Made by a program: the position numbers and the translations under genes. From assembly GCA_030523325.1 (NCBI GenBank), contig JAUNIS010000017.1:1-51710 (forward strand): a DNA stretch of 51,710 bases, written 5' to 3'. Origin of the DNA: Phascolarctobacterium sp. (lineage in GTDB: Bacteria; Bacillota; Negativicutes; Acidaminococcales; Acidaminococcaceae). The notes beneath the pieces were generated by a model. That model was not told where the DNA came from, made no database searches, and worked only from the letters and a program-made list of their open reading frames with translations. Of the stretch, positions 37,262 to 45,228 are shown in pieces (position 1 is the stretch's first letter; each line of letters begins with the position of its first letter).

Positions 37262-37921
37262 ATGTTAGTTAAAGACTTTATGACCGAGCATCTCGTAACC
37301 GTTCGTGAGGAACAAAATATTTTAGAAGCACGTGAGATTCTTCGCGGCAAAAGACTTAAATCCCTGCCTGTAGTAGATGATATCGGCCGCATTCGCGGTA
37401 TCGTTACAATTGATGACATTAAGGCGGCTTCTCCTGGTGACGCAAGCACCTTGTCTCGTTATGAAGCTAATTATCTTTTGGGACGCATCAAGGTTAAAGA
37501 TATTATGACTCGTTCTACTATTAATGTTAGCACTGATGATACAGTTGAATATGCTGCTTATTTAATTTACAAAAATGATGTTAACGCTCTGCCTGTAATC
37601 AATAAAGAAGGAAGACTTTGTGGTATCATTGCTAAGTCCGACATGTTTCGTGCTTTTATTGGTATTATGGGGATGAACAGAGATTGCATTCGTGTAACAA
37701 TTAATTTAGAAGATAAAACAGGGCAATTGGCTGATATTTGTACCATTTATAAGAATGCAGGTGTAAATATTATCTCCTCTTCTACTCGTCAGCTCGGTGA
37801 TGGTCATGCACAAATTATTGTTCGTGGTGAAATTACTGAACAAGGTATGAGCATTGTTGAAGATTTGCGTCAAGCAGGCTTTAATGTTATCGACGTTATG
37901 AAGTTGGATGGACTGGAATAA
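37262..37921 (+). CDS. CBS-pair plus ACT-domain protein (AcuB-like)
   Basis: 219 residues. Two CBS motifs (about residues 1-60 and 75-130: VKDFMTEHLVTVREEQNILEA; VKDIMTRSTINVSTDDTVEY) and a C-terminal ACT domain (VTINLEDKTGQLADICTIYK...GVNIISSST). CBS pairs bind adenine nucleotides and ACT domains bind amino acids, so it could sense energy and amino-acid state. It begins 15 bp after livF behind AAGGAGGCAA, so it is part of the liv operon; a role in controlling the importer is inference. Confidence 0.88.
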   Translation: MLVKDFMTEHLVTVREEQNILEAREILRGKRLKSLPVVDDIGRIRGIVTIDDIKAASPGDASTLSRYEANYLLGRIKVKDIMTRSTINVSTDDTVEYAAYLIYKNDVNALPVINKEGRLCGIIAKSDMFRAFIGIMGMNRDCIRVTINLEDKTGQLADICTIYKNAGVNIISSSTRQLGDGHAQIIVRGEITEQGMSIVEDLRQAGFNVIDVMKLDGLE

Positions 37922-38133
37922 TGCTTGAGGATCATAAATTTATAGTAGGGGACATAGTGAAAATGAAGAAGCCCCATCCTTGTGGTTCTAACGAATGGTT
38001 AGTGGAAAGAACTGGCGTGGATTTCGGTTTGAAATGTTGCGGTTGTTCTCATTATGTGCTCATTCCTAGACCAAAATTTTTAAAAGCTGTGCGCGCTCTT
38101 GTGAAAGCAGCTGGAACAACTTCAGAAGAATAA
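37921..38133 (+). CDS. DUF951 family protein
   Basis: 70 residues: FIVGDIVKMKKPHPCGSNEW then GLKCCGCSHYVLIPRPKFLKAV, the family pattern with three conserved cysteines that may bind zinc. The family is often found near parB or mechanosensitive-channel genes in firmicutes. Function unknown. Overlaps the CBS-ACT gene by one base. Confidence 0.9.
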   Translation: MLEDHKFIVGDIVKMKKPHPCGSNEWLVERTGVDFGLKCCGCSHYVLIPRPKFLKAVRALVKAAGTTSEE

Positions 38134-38138
38134 ATTAG

Positions 38139-38174
38139 CAACCTGTCCGGTTATATGCGGTCAGGTTGTTTTTG
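38139..38174 (+). terminator. intrinsic terminator of the liv operon
   Basis: CAACCTG(T)CCG pairs with CGG(T)CAGGTTG around GTTATATG, followed by TTTTTG. Confidence 0.88.
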
Positions 38175-38232
38175 TGTACTTTGTAACACTTTTAGTATTT
38201 GGGGCAAAATGTTTTCTTAATAATGAAATTAT

Positions 38233-38261
38233 TGTTTACAAAACTTTTGTTTAGTTATAAA
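38233..38261 (+). promoter_or_regulatory. probable promoter of the second ABC importer
   Basis: TTGTTT (38233-38238), a 17-bp spacer and TATAAA (38256-38261), about 50 bp before the start codon. Confidence 0.5.
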
Positions 38262-38311
38262 ATTTTTATATGCAGTTATAAGATTTTCCGAACAAATTGG
38301 AGGGAAGCAAA

Positions 38312-39325
38312 ATGGCAACATGGAAAAATTCTAAAATTAAAATGGCCGCTTTAGGTTTGGCAGTAATTATGGCAGTTGGTGCTATCGGTTGTGGTGGTGC
38401 TAAAAAGAAGGAAGAACCTAAAAAATGGTCCAAAGCAAGTGTTGGTATAGTTCAATTGGTTGAACATGCGGCGCTTGACGCAGCCAATAAAGGCTTTGTT
38501 GATGGTTTGGCCAAAAGAGGTTATAAAGAAGGCGAAAACATTTCTTATGACCGTCAAAATGCTCAAGCCGATCAATCCAATCTACAAAATATTGCTAATC
38601 GTTTCGTAAATAATAAAGTAGATCTTATCTGTGCAATTGCAACTCCTGCAGCTCAAACTGTTGCGAATGCAACTAACACTATTCCTATTGTTGGTACGGC
38701 AATTACCGACTACAAAGCAGCTAAGCTTGTTAAAGATAATAACAAACCCGGTGGCAATGTAACTGGTACCACCGATATGAATCCGGTTGCAGCTCAACTT
38801 GATTTGCTTTTGAAGATTAAACCTGGCATTAAGACTGTGGGTACGATTTATACCTCTAGCGAAGTCAATTCTCAAATCCAAATTGACATCTTAAAAAAAG
38901 CCGCTGAAGCAAAAAATGTTAAAGTTATCGAAGCAACTGTTTCTAGCGTAAATGATATTCAACAAGCAGCTCGTTCTCTTGTTGGCAAATGTGAAGGCAT
39001 CTATGTTCCTACTGATAATATTTTAGCATCCGCTATGCCGACCTTGACAATGATTACCGACGAAGCTAAGCTGCCCGTAATTTGTGGCGAAGAAAACATG
39101 GTAGCCGCAGGTGGTACTGCTACTCTTGGTATTAACTATTACGAATTGGGTCTTGTAACTGGCGATATGGCTGCTGATATTCTTCAAGGTAAAGCTAAAC
39201 CTGCTGAGATGGCAATTCAATCCCAAAAACAATTTACTCCAGTTATCAATCTGAAGGTTGCTGATAAGCTTGGTGTTAAGATTGCCGATGAATTACTCAA
39301 GGGTGCAACTGTTATTAGAAAATAA
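38312..39325 (+). CDS. ABC transporter substrate-binding lipoprotein, TrpX/tyrosine-type (PF04392 family)
   Basis: 337 residues from the ATG at 38312 (GGAGGGAAGCAAA upstream; the TTG five codons earlier is within that site). Signal peptide ends GAIGCGG, a plausible lipobox with Cys. Family features are VGIVQLVEHAALDAANKGFVDGL, NLQNIANRFVNNKVDLI, PIVGTAITD and NPVAAQLDLLLKI. Characterised relatives bind tryptophan or tyrosine (TrpX in streptococci, CD0873 in Clostridioides). Followed by matching permease and ATPase genes after a terminator. Confidence 0.9.
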   Translation: MATWKNSKIKMAALGLAVIMAVGAIGCGGAKKKEEPKKWSKASVGIVQLVEHAALDAANKGFVDGLAKRGYKEGENISYDRQNAQADQSNLQNIANRFVNNKVDLICAIATPAAQTVANATNTIPIVGTAITDYKAAKLVKDNNKPGGNVTGTTDMNPVAAQLDLLLKIKPGIKTVGTIYTSSEVNSQIQIDILKKAAEAKNVKVIEATVSSVNDIQQAARSLVGKCEGIYVPTDNILASAMPTLTMITDEAKLPVICGEENMVAAGGTATLGINYYELGLVTGDMAADILQGKAKPAEMAIQSQKQFTPVINLKVADKLGVKIADELLKGATVIRK

Positions 39326-39361
39326 CAATTAAAAAAGGTTTAAGTAATTAATTAACATTGA

Positions 39362-39395
39362 GAGGGGTCTGGAATGTTTACAGACCCCTTTTTTT
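39362..39395 (+). terminator. intrinsic terminator/attenuator after the binding-protein gene
   Basis: GAGGGGTCTG pairs with CAGACCCCTT around GAATGTTTA, then TTTTTT. It sits inside the operon and probably lowers expression of permease and ATPase relative to the lipoprotein. Confidence 0.88.
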
Positions 39396-39422
39396 AAAAA
39401 TTTAGGAAAGGGTTTCTATCCC

Positions 39423-40307
39423 ATGATTGATATTTTAATTCCTACAGTCGGGCAAGGTCTTTTATGGGCTATGCTTGCTTTAGGCGTATATTTAACATTT
39501 AGAATTTTAGATCTTGCCGATCTTACTGCTGAAGGTAGCTTTCCCTTAGGGGCGGCAGTTGCCGCAGCTTCCTTAAACGCAGGTCTTGGCATTCCTACAT
39601 CAATTATTCTGGCAATTATTGCAGGTATGCTTGCTGGTGTAGCAACTGGAGTTTTGCATACTAAAATGAAAATCCCTGCACTTCTTGCTGGCATTTTAAC
39701 TATGATTGCTCTTTACTCAGTGAATTTGCGTGTTATGGGCAAGGCAAATATTTCTATGCTCGGCATCGACACAGTTTTTAAATATACTCGCGATTTAACC
39801 GGGCTGAATGTAGCCGATTCTTCTTTTGTTGTCGGCTTAGTATTTATTGTTGTGATGGGCGTTGCAACTTATCATTTTCTCGGTACAGAAATTGGCGCCT
39901 GCATGCGTGCGACTGGTTGCAACCAACAAATGATTCGCGCTCAAGGTATTAACACTGATACGATGATTATTATTGGCCTTGCGGTTAGTAACGGGCTTAT
40001 TGGTCTCTCTGGTGCGCTCATTGCTCAAGCCAATGGTTTTGCCGATGTAGGCATGGGTACTGGTACAATCGTAATCGGGTTAGCATCCGTAATTATCGGC
40101 GAGGTATTGTTTGGTAACAGAAGCGTTAAAAACAGCATGATTTCTGTAGTGCTTGGCTCCATTGTTTATCGTATTGTTATTGCTGTGGTACTTGCTCTTG
40201 GTATGCCGCCTAATGATCTGAAGCTCTTCACTTCTATCTTGGTTGCCATTGCTTTGGCACTTCCGCTTATTCAAAGCAAAATAAAATCCAGAAAGGTGGT
40301 TAAATAA
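39423..40307 (+). CDS. ABC transporter permease, TrpY-like
   Basis: 294 residues, about eight to nine helices. Typical family opening is GQGLLWAMLALGVYLTFRIL with DLTAEGSFPLGAAVAA, and the coupling region is CMRATGCNQQMIRAQGINTD. Belongs to the BPD_transp_2 group associated with PF04392 binding proteins. AGGAAAGGGTTTCTATCCC precedes the ATG; the ATPase gene starts at the next base after its stop. Confidence 0.9.
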   Translation: MIDILIPTVGQGLLWAMLALGVYLTFRILDLADLTAEGSFPLGAAVAAASLNAGLGIPTSIILAIIAGMLAGVATGVLHTKMKIPALLAGILTMIALYSVNLRVMGKANISMLGIDTVFKYTRDLTGLNVADSSFVVGLVFIVVMGVATYHFLGTEIGACMRATGCNQQMIRAQGINTDTMIIIGLAVSNGLIGLSGALIAQANGFADVGMGTGTIVIGLASVIIGEVLFGNRSVKNSMISVVLGSIVYRIVIAVVLALGMPPNDLKLFTSILVAIALALPLIQSKIKSRKVVK

Positions 40308-41102
40308 ATGCTCGAACTAAAAAACATTCATAAAACCTTCTTTCCTGGAACGATTAATGAAAAGAAAGCTCTTTGCGGTTTATCCTTGCACTTAGAATCC
40401 GGTGATTTTACAACTGTAATCGGAGGCAACGGGGCAGGTAAATCTACTATGCTTAATGCAATTGCTGGTGTATGGCCCATCGACGAAGGCGAGATCATCA
40501 TCGACGGTGAAAATATTACGAAATTCCCCGAACACAAGAGAGCGATTTATATCGGTCGTGTTTTCCAAGATCCTATTCTTGGTACGGCAGCTGGTATGCA
40601 AATCGAAGAAAACTTGGCGCTAGCAAGTCGTCGTGGTGAGACACCTGGTTGGTCCTGGAGCTGTGGCCCGAAGCAAAGAAAAATTTTTCACGAGCTTTTA
40701 AAAGAACTAGGACTTGGACTTGAGGACCGTATGACTACAAGAGTAGGGCTCTTGTCCGGCGGTCAACGTCAGGCATTGACTCTTTTGATGGCAACAATGA
40801 AGAAACCTAAGCTTTTGCTACTGGACGAGCATACGGCTGCTCTTGACCCTAAAACTGCGACTAAAGTTTTAGAACTCACTCAACAAATTGTCACCCGTGA
40901 TAATTTGACTACAATTATGATTACTCATAATATGCGTGATGCTTTGGCATTTGGTAATCGTTTAGTAATGCTTCATAACGGACGCGTTATTATTGACGTA
41001 AAGGGCGAAGAAAAGAAAAATCTTACGGTTCGTCATCTTCTTGATATGTTTGAACAAGCTGCTGGTGCGGATGCAGTTAGTGATCGTATGATTTTAGGTT
41101 AA
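40308..41102 (+). CDS. ABC transporter ATPase, TrpZ-like
   Basis: 264 residues. Walker A GGNGAGKST, signature LLSGGQRQALTLLMATM, Walker B LLLLDEHTAALDPKT (DEHTAALD rather than DEPT is characteristic of this subfamily), switch His in MITHNMRDAL. Completes the aromatic-amino-acid-type importer. Confidence 0.92.
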   Translation: MLELKNIHKTFFPGTINEKKALCGLSLHLESGDFTTVIGGNGAGKSTMLNAIAGVWPIDEGEIIIDGENITKFPEHKRAIYIGRVFQDPILGTAAGMQIEENLALASRRGETPGWSWSCGPKQRKIFHELLKELGLGLEDRMTTRVGLLSGGQRQALTLLMATMKKPKLLLLDEHTAALDPKTATKVLELTQQIVTRDNLTTIMITHNMRDALAFGNRLVMLHNGRVIIDVKGEEKKNLTVRHLLDMFEQAAGADAVSDRMILG

Positions 41103-41106
41103 GCTT

Positions 41107-41135
41107 AAACCTCCTCAGCTATGGGGAGGTTTTTC
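41107..41135 (+). terminator. intrinsic terminator of the second ABC importer
   Basis: AAACCTCC pairs with GGAGGTTT around TCAGCTATGG, then TTT. Confidence 0.85.
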
Positions 41136-41143
41136 ATTTGGAA

Positions 41144-41200
41144 GAGTATTTAAGTATACTCGCGCATTTGCTTGAAAAATTGAGTGAATTTTGTTAAAAT
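41144..41200 (+). promoter_or_regulatory. aminotransferase promoter with upstream palindrome
   Basis: TTGAAA (41172-41177), a 17-bp spacer and TAAAAT (41195-41200). Ten bases upstream is GAGTAT-TTAAGT-ATACTC (41144-41161), a 6-bp inverted repeat that could be an operator or activator site. Confidence 0.6.
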
Positions 41201-41279
41201 TAAATTCAGTCTGATGTTACATTTGAAGGATGAATCAATCATGCTTCCAGATATTATTTATACGAAAGAGGGTACCCAT

Positions 41280-42644
41280 ATGGCTATCGAAAAAAGAACT
41301 TTGGTGCAAGACAAATGCCGCGCAATTGTCGAACGCGACAAAAAAGTAATTGCACCCTGCCAACATTTGTCCTATTTCCCCTTGGCTATTGAAAAAGGCA
41401 AGGACGCTATTTTAACTGATGCAGATGGCAATGAATACATTGACTTCTTAGCATCTGCTTCTAGCTTGAATTTAGGTAGCAGTAATGAAAAGGTTACTGC
41501 AGCTCTGCGTGCACAATTGGATAAAATTACTCAATACGCTGCTCCTTATACTTACAACGATCCTATGGTAAGCTACGCTGAAAGATTAGCAAGCACTTTC
41601 CCTGGTCATAAACAAGAAGATATCAAGGTTGCTTTTGGTAACTGCGGTTCCGATGCTAATGATTGCGCTGTAAAATTTGCTCGTGCTTACACTGGCCGTA
41701 CAAAAATCATTACTTTCTTGAATGGCTATCATGGTAATACTTACGGATCTTCTTCCATGTCTACCTGCACATCTCGTATGCGCGATAAAATGGGCCCGTT
41801 CCTGCCAGATATGTATCACTTCCCGTTCTATGGTATTTTCGAAGAACAAGCTGATGGTGATTATCTGAAAGAGATGCAAGCTGCATTTAATTCCTTCCTC
41901 AATCCACAAGAGGTTGCTGCTGTTGTAATCGAACCTGTTCAAGGCGACGGTGGTATCAACCCGGCTCATCCTGAATTCATGAAACAACTTTACGCAATTT
42001 GTAAAGAAAATGGCATCCTCTTCATTTCTGAAGAAGTTCAACAAGGTTTCTATCGCGACGGCACCTTCTGGGGCATCGAACAATATCCGGAAATTATTCC
42101 TGACGGTATCATTATGGGTAAATCTATCGGTGGCGGCTTAACTCTCGGCGGTTTCATGGCTCCGAAAGAAATTATGGATTGCTTGCCCGCTCCTGCTCAT
42201 CTCTTTACCTTGGGCGGCAACATGTTCTCCTGCACCGCTGGTTTGACTGCATTTGATTACTATCAATCCGACGAATTCCAAACTATTTTGAAAGCTAATT
42301 GCCAAGCTATGAAGGATCATATGGTAGATTTAAAAGCTAAGCATCCTGATACAGTTATGTTTACTCGTGGCGTAGGCATGAGCTATGGTATTGCTATCGG
42401 CAAGAAAGATGCTCAAGGCAAGTTCCAACCTGATAACACTGGTTGCTTCAAGACTTTGTTCCGTTCTTACGAATATGGTCTCTTAGTAATTTCCCTTTGC
42501 GGTTACATTCTGCGTATCCAACCGCCTCTGAACATTTCCAAAGAATGTTTTGATAAAGCATTCGCTATCATCGATCAAGCATTGACCGATTACGAAAATG
42601 GTGATATCCCTGACTCGGTAATGGCAAACCAAGCTGGTTGGTAA
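41280..42644 (+). CDS. class III PLP-dependent aminotransferase (or amino-acid epimerase)
   Basis: 454 residues from MAIEKRTLVQDK at 41280, seven bases after AGAGGG. An in-frame ATG at 41241 behind GAAGGA is a possible alternative. Fold type I: PLP lysine in MGKSIGGGLTLGG, phosphate-binding FGNCGSDANDCAVK, substrate-loop FLNGYHGNTYGSSS, and VIEPVQGDGG. The motif usually written DEVQTG reads SEEVQQG here (ISEEVQQGFYRDG), so the acid that contacts the PLP ring nitrogen is Glu instead of Asp. Relatives include GABA and ornithine aminotransferases and isoleucine 2-epimerase. The neighbouring amino-acid importers support amino-acid catabolism; the substrate is unknown. Confidence 0.88.
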   Translation: MAIEKRTLVQDKCRAIVERDKKVIAPCQHLSYFPLAIEKGKDAILTDADGNEYIDFLASASSLNLGSSNEKVTAALRAQLDKITQYAAPYTYNDPMVSYAERLASTFPGHKQEDIKVAFGNCGSDANDCAVKFARAYTGRTKIITFLNGYHGNTYGSSSMSTCTSRMRDKMGPFLPDMYHFPFYGIFEEQADGDYLKEMQAAFNSFLNPQEVAAVVIEPVQGDGGINPAHPEFMKQLYAICKENGILFISEEVQQGFYRDGTFWGIEQYPEIIPDGIIMGKSIGGGLTLGGFMAPKEIMDCLPAPAHLFTLGGNMFSCTAGLTAFDYYQSDEFQTILKANCQAMKDHMVDLKAKHPDTVMFTRGVGMSYGIAIGKKDAQGKFQPDNTGCFKTLFRSYEYGLLVISLCGYILRIQPPLNISKECFDKAFAIIDQALTDYENGDIPDSVMANQAGW

Positions 42645-42663
42645 AAATATTTCCTTGGAAATA

Positions 42664-42698
42664 AAAAATCCTCGTTCTTGCGGACGAGGATTTTTTTG
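42664..42698 (+). terminator. intrinsic terminator after the aminotransferase
   Basis: AAAAATCCTCG pairs with CGAGGATTTTT around TTCTTGCGGA, followed by TT. Confidence 0.88.
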
Positions 42699-42756
42699 TA
42701 AAAATTTTTTTTGAAAGAGAGAAGAGAGGACGGTAATTATCCAAAAAAGTTTAGCG

Positions 42757-43005
42757 ATGCATAAGCAGTTGGCTTTGTCTAAAAAATTCCGCGATGCTCT
42801 TTGGCAAAGAATTATCTTACAAAAAATTGAAAATCAAGCTGACGCATTAAGACTGATGAATAAACCTGGTTCTGAGGAAATTCGAAAATATTTATTAAAT
42901 GTAGAGAGCAGAGACCGAAAAAATTGCGAGGCGCTAGCTGCCAAAAATTATTTTCAATATTATTATTATCCGGGCTTGAATAGGCGTGATTTTGGACGGG
43001 ACTGA
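42757..43005 (+). CDS. small hypothetical protein, possible non-ATG start upstream
   Basis: 82 residues from the ATG at 42757, charged and helical (LSKKFRDALWQRIILQKIENQADALRLM), with no family recognised. The only good ribosome binding site (GAGAGGA, 42724-42730) is 26 bases from this ATG but five bases from an in-frame ATT at 42736, which would add seven codons. The last dozen codons (ending DFGRD) lie in copy 1 of the 36-bp dispersed repeat, so the present C-terminus may be an acquired end. No signal peptide. Left border of the accessory island. Confidence 0.5.
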   Translation: MHKQLALSKKFRDALWQRIILQKIENQADALRLMNKPGSEEIRKYLLNVESRDRKNCEALAAKNYFQYYYYPGLNRRDFGRD

Positions 43006-43008
43006 AAC
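42973..43008 (-). repeat. dispersed 36-bp repeat, copy 1
   Basis: Read on the minus strand it opens GTTTCAGTCCCGTCCAAAAT and continues CACGC; the last 11 bases do not match the others. It shares GCGTGATTTTGGACGG (plus sense) with copies 3 and 4 (one to two changes). Lies 70 bp beyond the stop of the minus-strand gene 43079-43498. Confidence 0.7.
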
Positions 43009-43078
43009 ACATCAACCACCATTATTATATGACAAAGGAAAAGAAAAGAAAATTTTTTAAGGCGAGGATTGTTTTATC

Positions 43079-43498
43079 CTATTCGTCGTAATCAATACGC
43101 TCAATCTTGAAAATGACGGGCCTTGTACCGTCATTGCAACAAGTAATCATAACTCTGTCGTCTTTCATCCATCCGTGCATAATGGCACCCCCCTGAAGGG
43201 CAGCATAGATATACCTGCTGATGGAGTCCCATGCCTCTGAACAGAAAGGCACTCCTTCAGTCCCGCAATGCATGGTACCGGGGGACTCCAGACATCCTTC
43301 ATCAGCCATGCCCTCTTTCACCAGCGTACCAGCACCCATATGCCAGTAATCATCACGTTTTTCATCCCTGTAGAAAATAAACTCGTCACCGACATTGTAG
43401 CAAGGGCATTTGCCGCTGTTGGGGACGGCACAATATTCCTGCTGCAGCTCGGGATATAATTTCTTGCCTATTACGGTAACCTTAACCTTGTGTTTCAT
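43079..43498 (-). CDS. TIGR04076 family small Cys-containing protein
   Basis: 139 residues. Recognised from KVKVTVIGKKLYPELQQEY, CPCYNVGDEFI, PFCSEAWDSISRYIYAALQG and the ending CCNDGTRPVIFKIERID, which match the conserved ends of TIGR04076 proteins. Six to seven cysteines may bind a metal or be redox active; function unknown. AGGAGGAAAAAATC precedes the ATG. First of the minus-strand, repeat-bordered genes. GC content looks higher than in its neighbours, suggesting separate acquisition. Confidence 0.82.
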   Translation of the reverse strand: MKHKVKVTVIGKKLYPELQQEYCAVPNSGKCPCYNVGDEFIFYRDEKRDDYWHMGAGTLVKEGMADEGCLESPGTMHCGTEGVPFCSEAWDSISRYIYAALQGGAIMHGWMKDDRVMITCCNDGTRPVIFKIERIDYDE

Positions 43499-43629
43499 GA
43501 TTTTTTCCTCCTATATACTTTTGTTGGATTTAGCCAAAACTCCCCCGCCCCGAAAATTTAGCGGGCGGCGGCAGTTTTTCCCTATTTCTCCCTATACGGA
43601 GAGCCAAAAACGACATCAGGCATCATTTC

Positions 43630-43665
43630 GTTTTAGAGGGGCGTGATGTTGGTCATGACTAAAAC
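43630..43665 (-). repeat. dispersed 36-bp repeat, copy 2
   Basis: On the minus strand it begins GTTTTAG and ends CTAAAAC, a 7-bp terminal inverted repeat, with CATCACGC in the middle. It lies 31 bp beyond the stop of 43696-43905. The adjacent 21 bp (43667-43687, ACTAACGCGTTGAAATTTTA and one more A) recur exactly beside copy 4. Confidence 0.8.
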
Positions 43666-43695
43666 TACTAACGCGTTGAAATTTTAATTATATTG

Positions 43696-43905
43696 TCATT
43701 CAATAAATTTTACAGTTTTTCCTCTGAAATCGTCGTGCGAATGTATCGTCACCCATTTTTGAACGGAATTCAAATTGAATTCATATTTTTGTCCGTCAAT
43801 AAGCGCAAAACGACATTTGCAAGGTTCCCATTCTTTATCCAGAACCAACACCATTATATCATTTATAACATTAAAACAATCAACGATTTTGTATTCCATG
43901 TCCAT
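43696..43905 (-). CDS. small hypothetical protein
   Basis: 69 residues (67 if the second Met, at 43899, is used; AAAGG is nine bases before that one). Beta-rich appearance: KIVDCFNVINDIMVLVLD, CRFALIDGQKYEFN, and a basic end FRGKTVKFIE. Small proteins with an IDG.KY....GKTV.F ending are common in firmicute accessory regions, but I know no function. Bordered by repeat copies 2 and 3. Confidence 0.6.
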   Translation of the reverse strand: MDMEYKIVDCFNVINDIMVLVLDKEWEPCKCRFALIDGQKYEFNLNSVQKWVTIHSHDDFRGKTVKFIE

Positions 43906-43932
43906 TTGCCTTTCGCTTGTAGGTATTTCTCT

Positions 43933-43968
43933 GTTTTATAGCAGCGTGATTTTTGACGGAACTAAAAT
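43933..43968 (-). repeat. dispersed 36-bp repeat, copy 3
   Basis: On the minus strand ATTTTAGTTCCGTCA... ending CTGCTATAAAAC, matching copy 4 at 30 of 36 positions by eye. It lies 56 bp beyond the stop of the fic gene and 28 bp before the start of 43905. Confidence 0.82.
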
Positions 43969-44023
43969 CCCAAATGATATATATTCGAGAGAAAAAAGGA
44001 CACAGTTGGGAGAAAGAGAGCGT

Positions 44024-45079
44024 CTAGTCGTTTCTTGCGTAATGAGTCTTTCGCCCAGATCCTAGACGTTTAACCGTTCCGTCTTCTACCAGTTTTTTCA
44101 ATGCAGATTCTACGGAAGAGCTACCAAGGCTAGGGCAGGCAATCAGTACATCTTGTTTAGTAAAAGTTCCGATTTTGGTCTGGACAAATTGTTTAACGAT
44201 GTCGTATGAATTGCTTCTGGTTCCTGATTTCCATACGTATCTGACTCTGTTCTCAAATTCTCTGTAGCAAGAAAGAATAATACCTAGCATATACTTGATG
44301 AATTCTTTGGGATCATTTGTATTTTCATACCAACCGCGGTTAGAAATAGCCAGTGCATCATAGTAAACTTCTTTCGTATCAGCAATGGCCTTTTCAATAC
44401 TGATGTATTTACCTACATAATAGCCGCTCTTGTAGAGTAACAGTAATGCCAGTAACCGGCTCATTCGTCCGTTTCCGTCATTGAATGGATGAATACATAA
44501 AAAATCAAGTAAGAAACAGGGAATAAGAATTAAAGGATCCACAATCCCCCTTGCTAATTCTTTTTGATACTCTTCGCAGAGAGAAGCAACAGCGTCAGGC
44601 GTTTCATATGGCTCTAGCGGTCTGAAAATAACTTCCCTTGAACCATCGGAAAGTGTTTTGGCTATTTCATTAGGAGTTGTTTTGAATTTCCCGCCATAAG
44701 AAAATGCCGTATATTTCAGCAATTCACCATGTAGTTGGATAATGTAGTTAGGATTTACACGAATATACTCATAACTATCATGAATGATATTCAGTACGTT
44801 TCTGTAGCCAAGAATCTCTGCTTCATCTCGGTTTTTCGGAGTGGTTTTATCAGCCATAAGAGATTTCAGACGAGCATTCGTTGTAACGATACCCTCAATC
44901 CTATTCGATGCCTCTGTACTTTGGATTTTTGCAATTTCTATCAGCCGTTCCAATTCTACAGGTTTCTGTCTGATAAATAAATCTTGTTTTCCTTTATGTT
45001 CATGTATCTGGGTTAGGTAGGAAATGATTTCATTATCCCAGGTTTGTTCGGCTAATTTGGCGTAGTAAAAAATTTTCAT
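44024..45079 (-). CDS. fic: Fic-domain protein (AMPylase type) with N-terminal inhibitory motif and C-terminal winged helix
   Basis: 351 residues from MKIFYYAKLAEQ at 45079. A start at 45118 is excluded if the promoter at 45118-45146 is right, because transcription would begin near 45111. The Fic motif is complete: HPFNDGNGRMSRLLALL, with catalytic His and the nucleotide-binding Gly/Arg residues. The N-terminal SNRIEG (Ser58-Gly63) fits the (S/T)xxxE(G/N) inhibitory helix of class II Fic proteins, so activity is probably self-restrained. The C-terminal 60 residues (FTKQDVLIACPSLGSSSVES...DGTVKRLGSGRKTHY) are a winged helix that could bind DNA. Expected to transfer AMP to a protein hydroxyl; target unknown. 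Confidence 0.93.
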   Translation of the reverse strand: MKIFYYAKLAEQTWDNEIISYLTQIHEHKGKQDLFIRQKPVELERLIEIAKIQSTEASNRIEGIVTTNARLKSLMADKTTPKNRDEAEILGYRNVLNIIHDSYEYIRVNPNYIIQLHGELLKYTAFSYGGKFKTTPNEIAKTLSDGSREVIFRPLEPYETPDAVASLCEEYQKELARGIVDPLILIPCFLLDFLCIHPFNDGNGRMSRLLALLLLYKSGYYVGKYISIEKAIADTKEVYYDALAISNRGWYENTNDPKEFIKYMLGIILSCYREFENRVRYVWKSGTRSNSYDIVKQFVQTKIGTFTKQDVLIACPSLGSSSVESALKKLVEDGTVKRLGSGRKTHYARND

Positions 45080-45088
45080 ATAGAATCT

Positions 45089-45146
45089 TTTCTCCCAACA
45101 ACAATAAGTTTCTCCCAATTATAACACTAGTTTGGGAGAAAAACAA
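45089..45146 (-). promoter_or_regulatory. fic promoter with three operator-like TTGGGAGAAA repeats
   Basis: Minus-strand promoter: TTGTTT (45146-45141), a 17-bp spacer and TATAAT (45123-45118). The decamer TTGGGAGAAA occurs on the minus strand at 45109-45118 (its first base is the last base of the -10) and at 45089-45098, exactly 20 bp apart, and in reverse at 45132-45141 inside the spacer. A weaker copy (TAGGAGAAA) is at 45153-45161, and another exact one lies just past the fic stop (44006-44015). Confidence 0.75.
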
Positions 45147-45228
45147 CAAGCATAGGAGAAAATTGAAGCAAAGTGAAATACCGCACCCAGCAAAGAGAGG
45201 TAGTTTTGTGTTTATAATTTTCAATTTA

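Noticed and set aside
41184..41279. Upstream starts of the aminotransferase at 41184
   Set aside because: The 41184 frame start lies inside the predicted promoter, before the transcription start near 41207.
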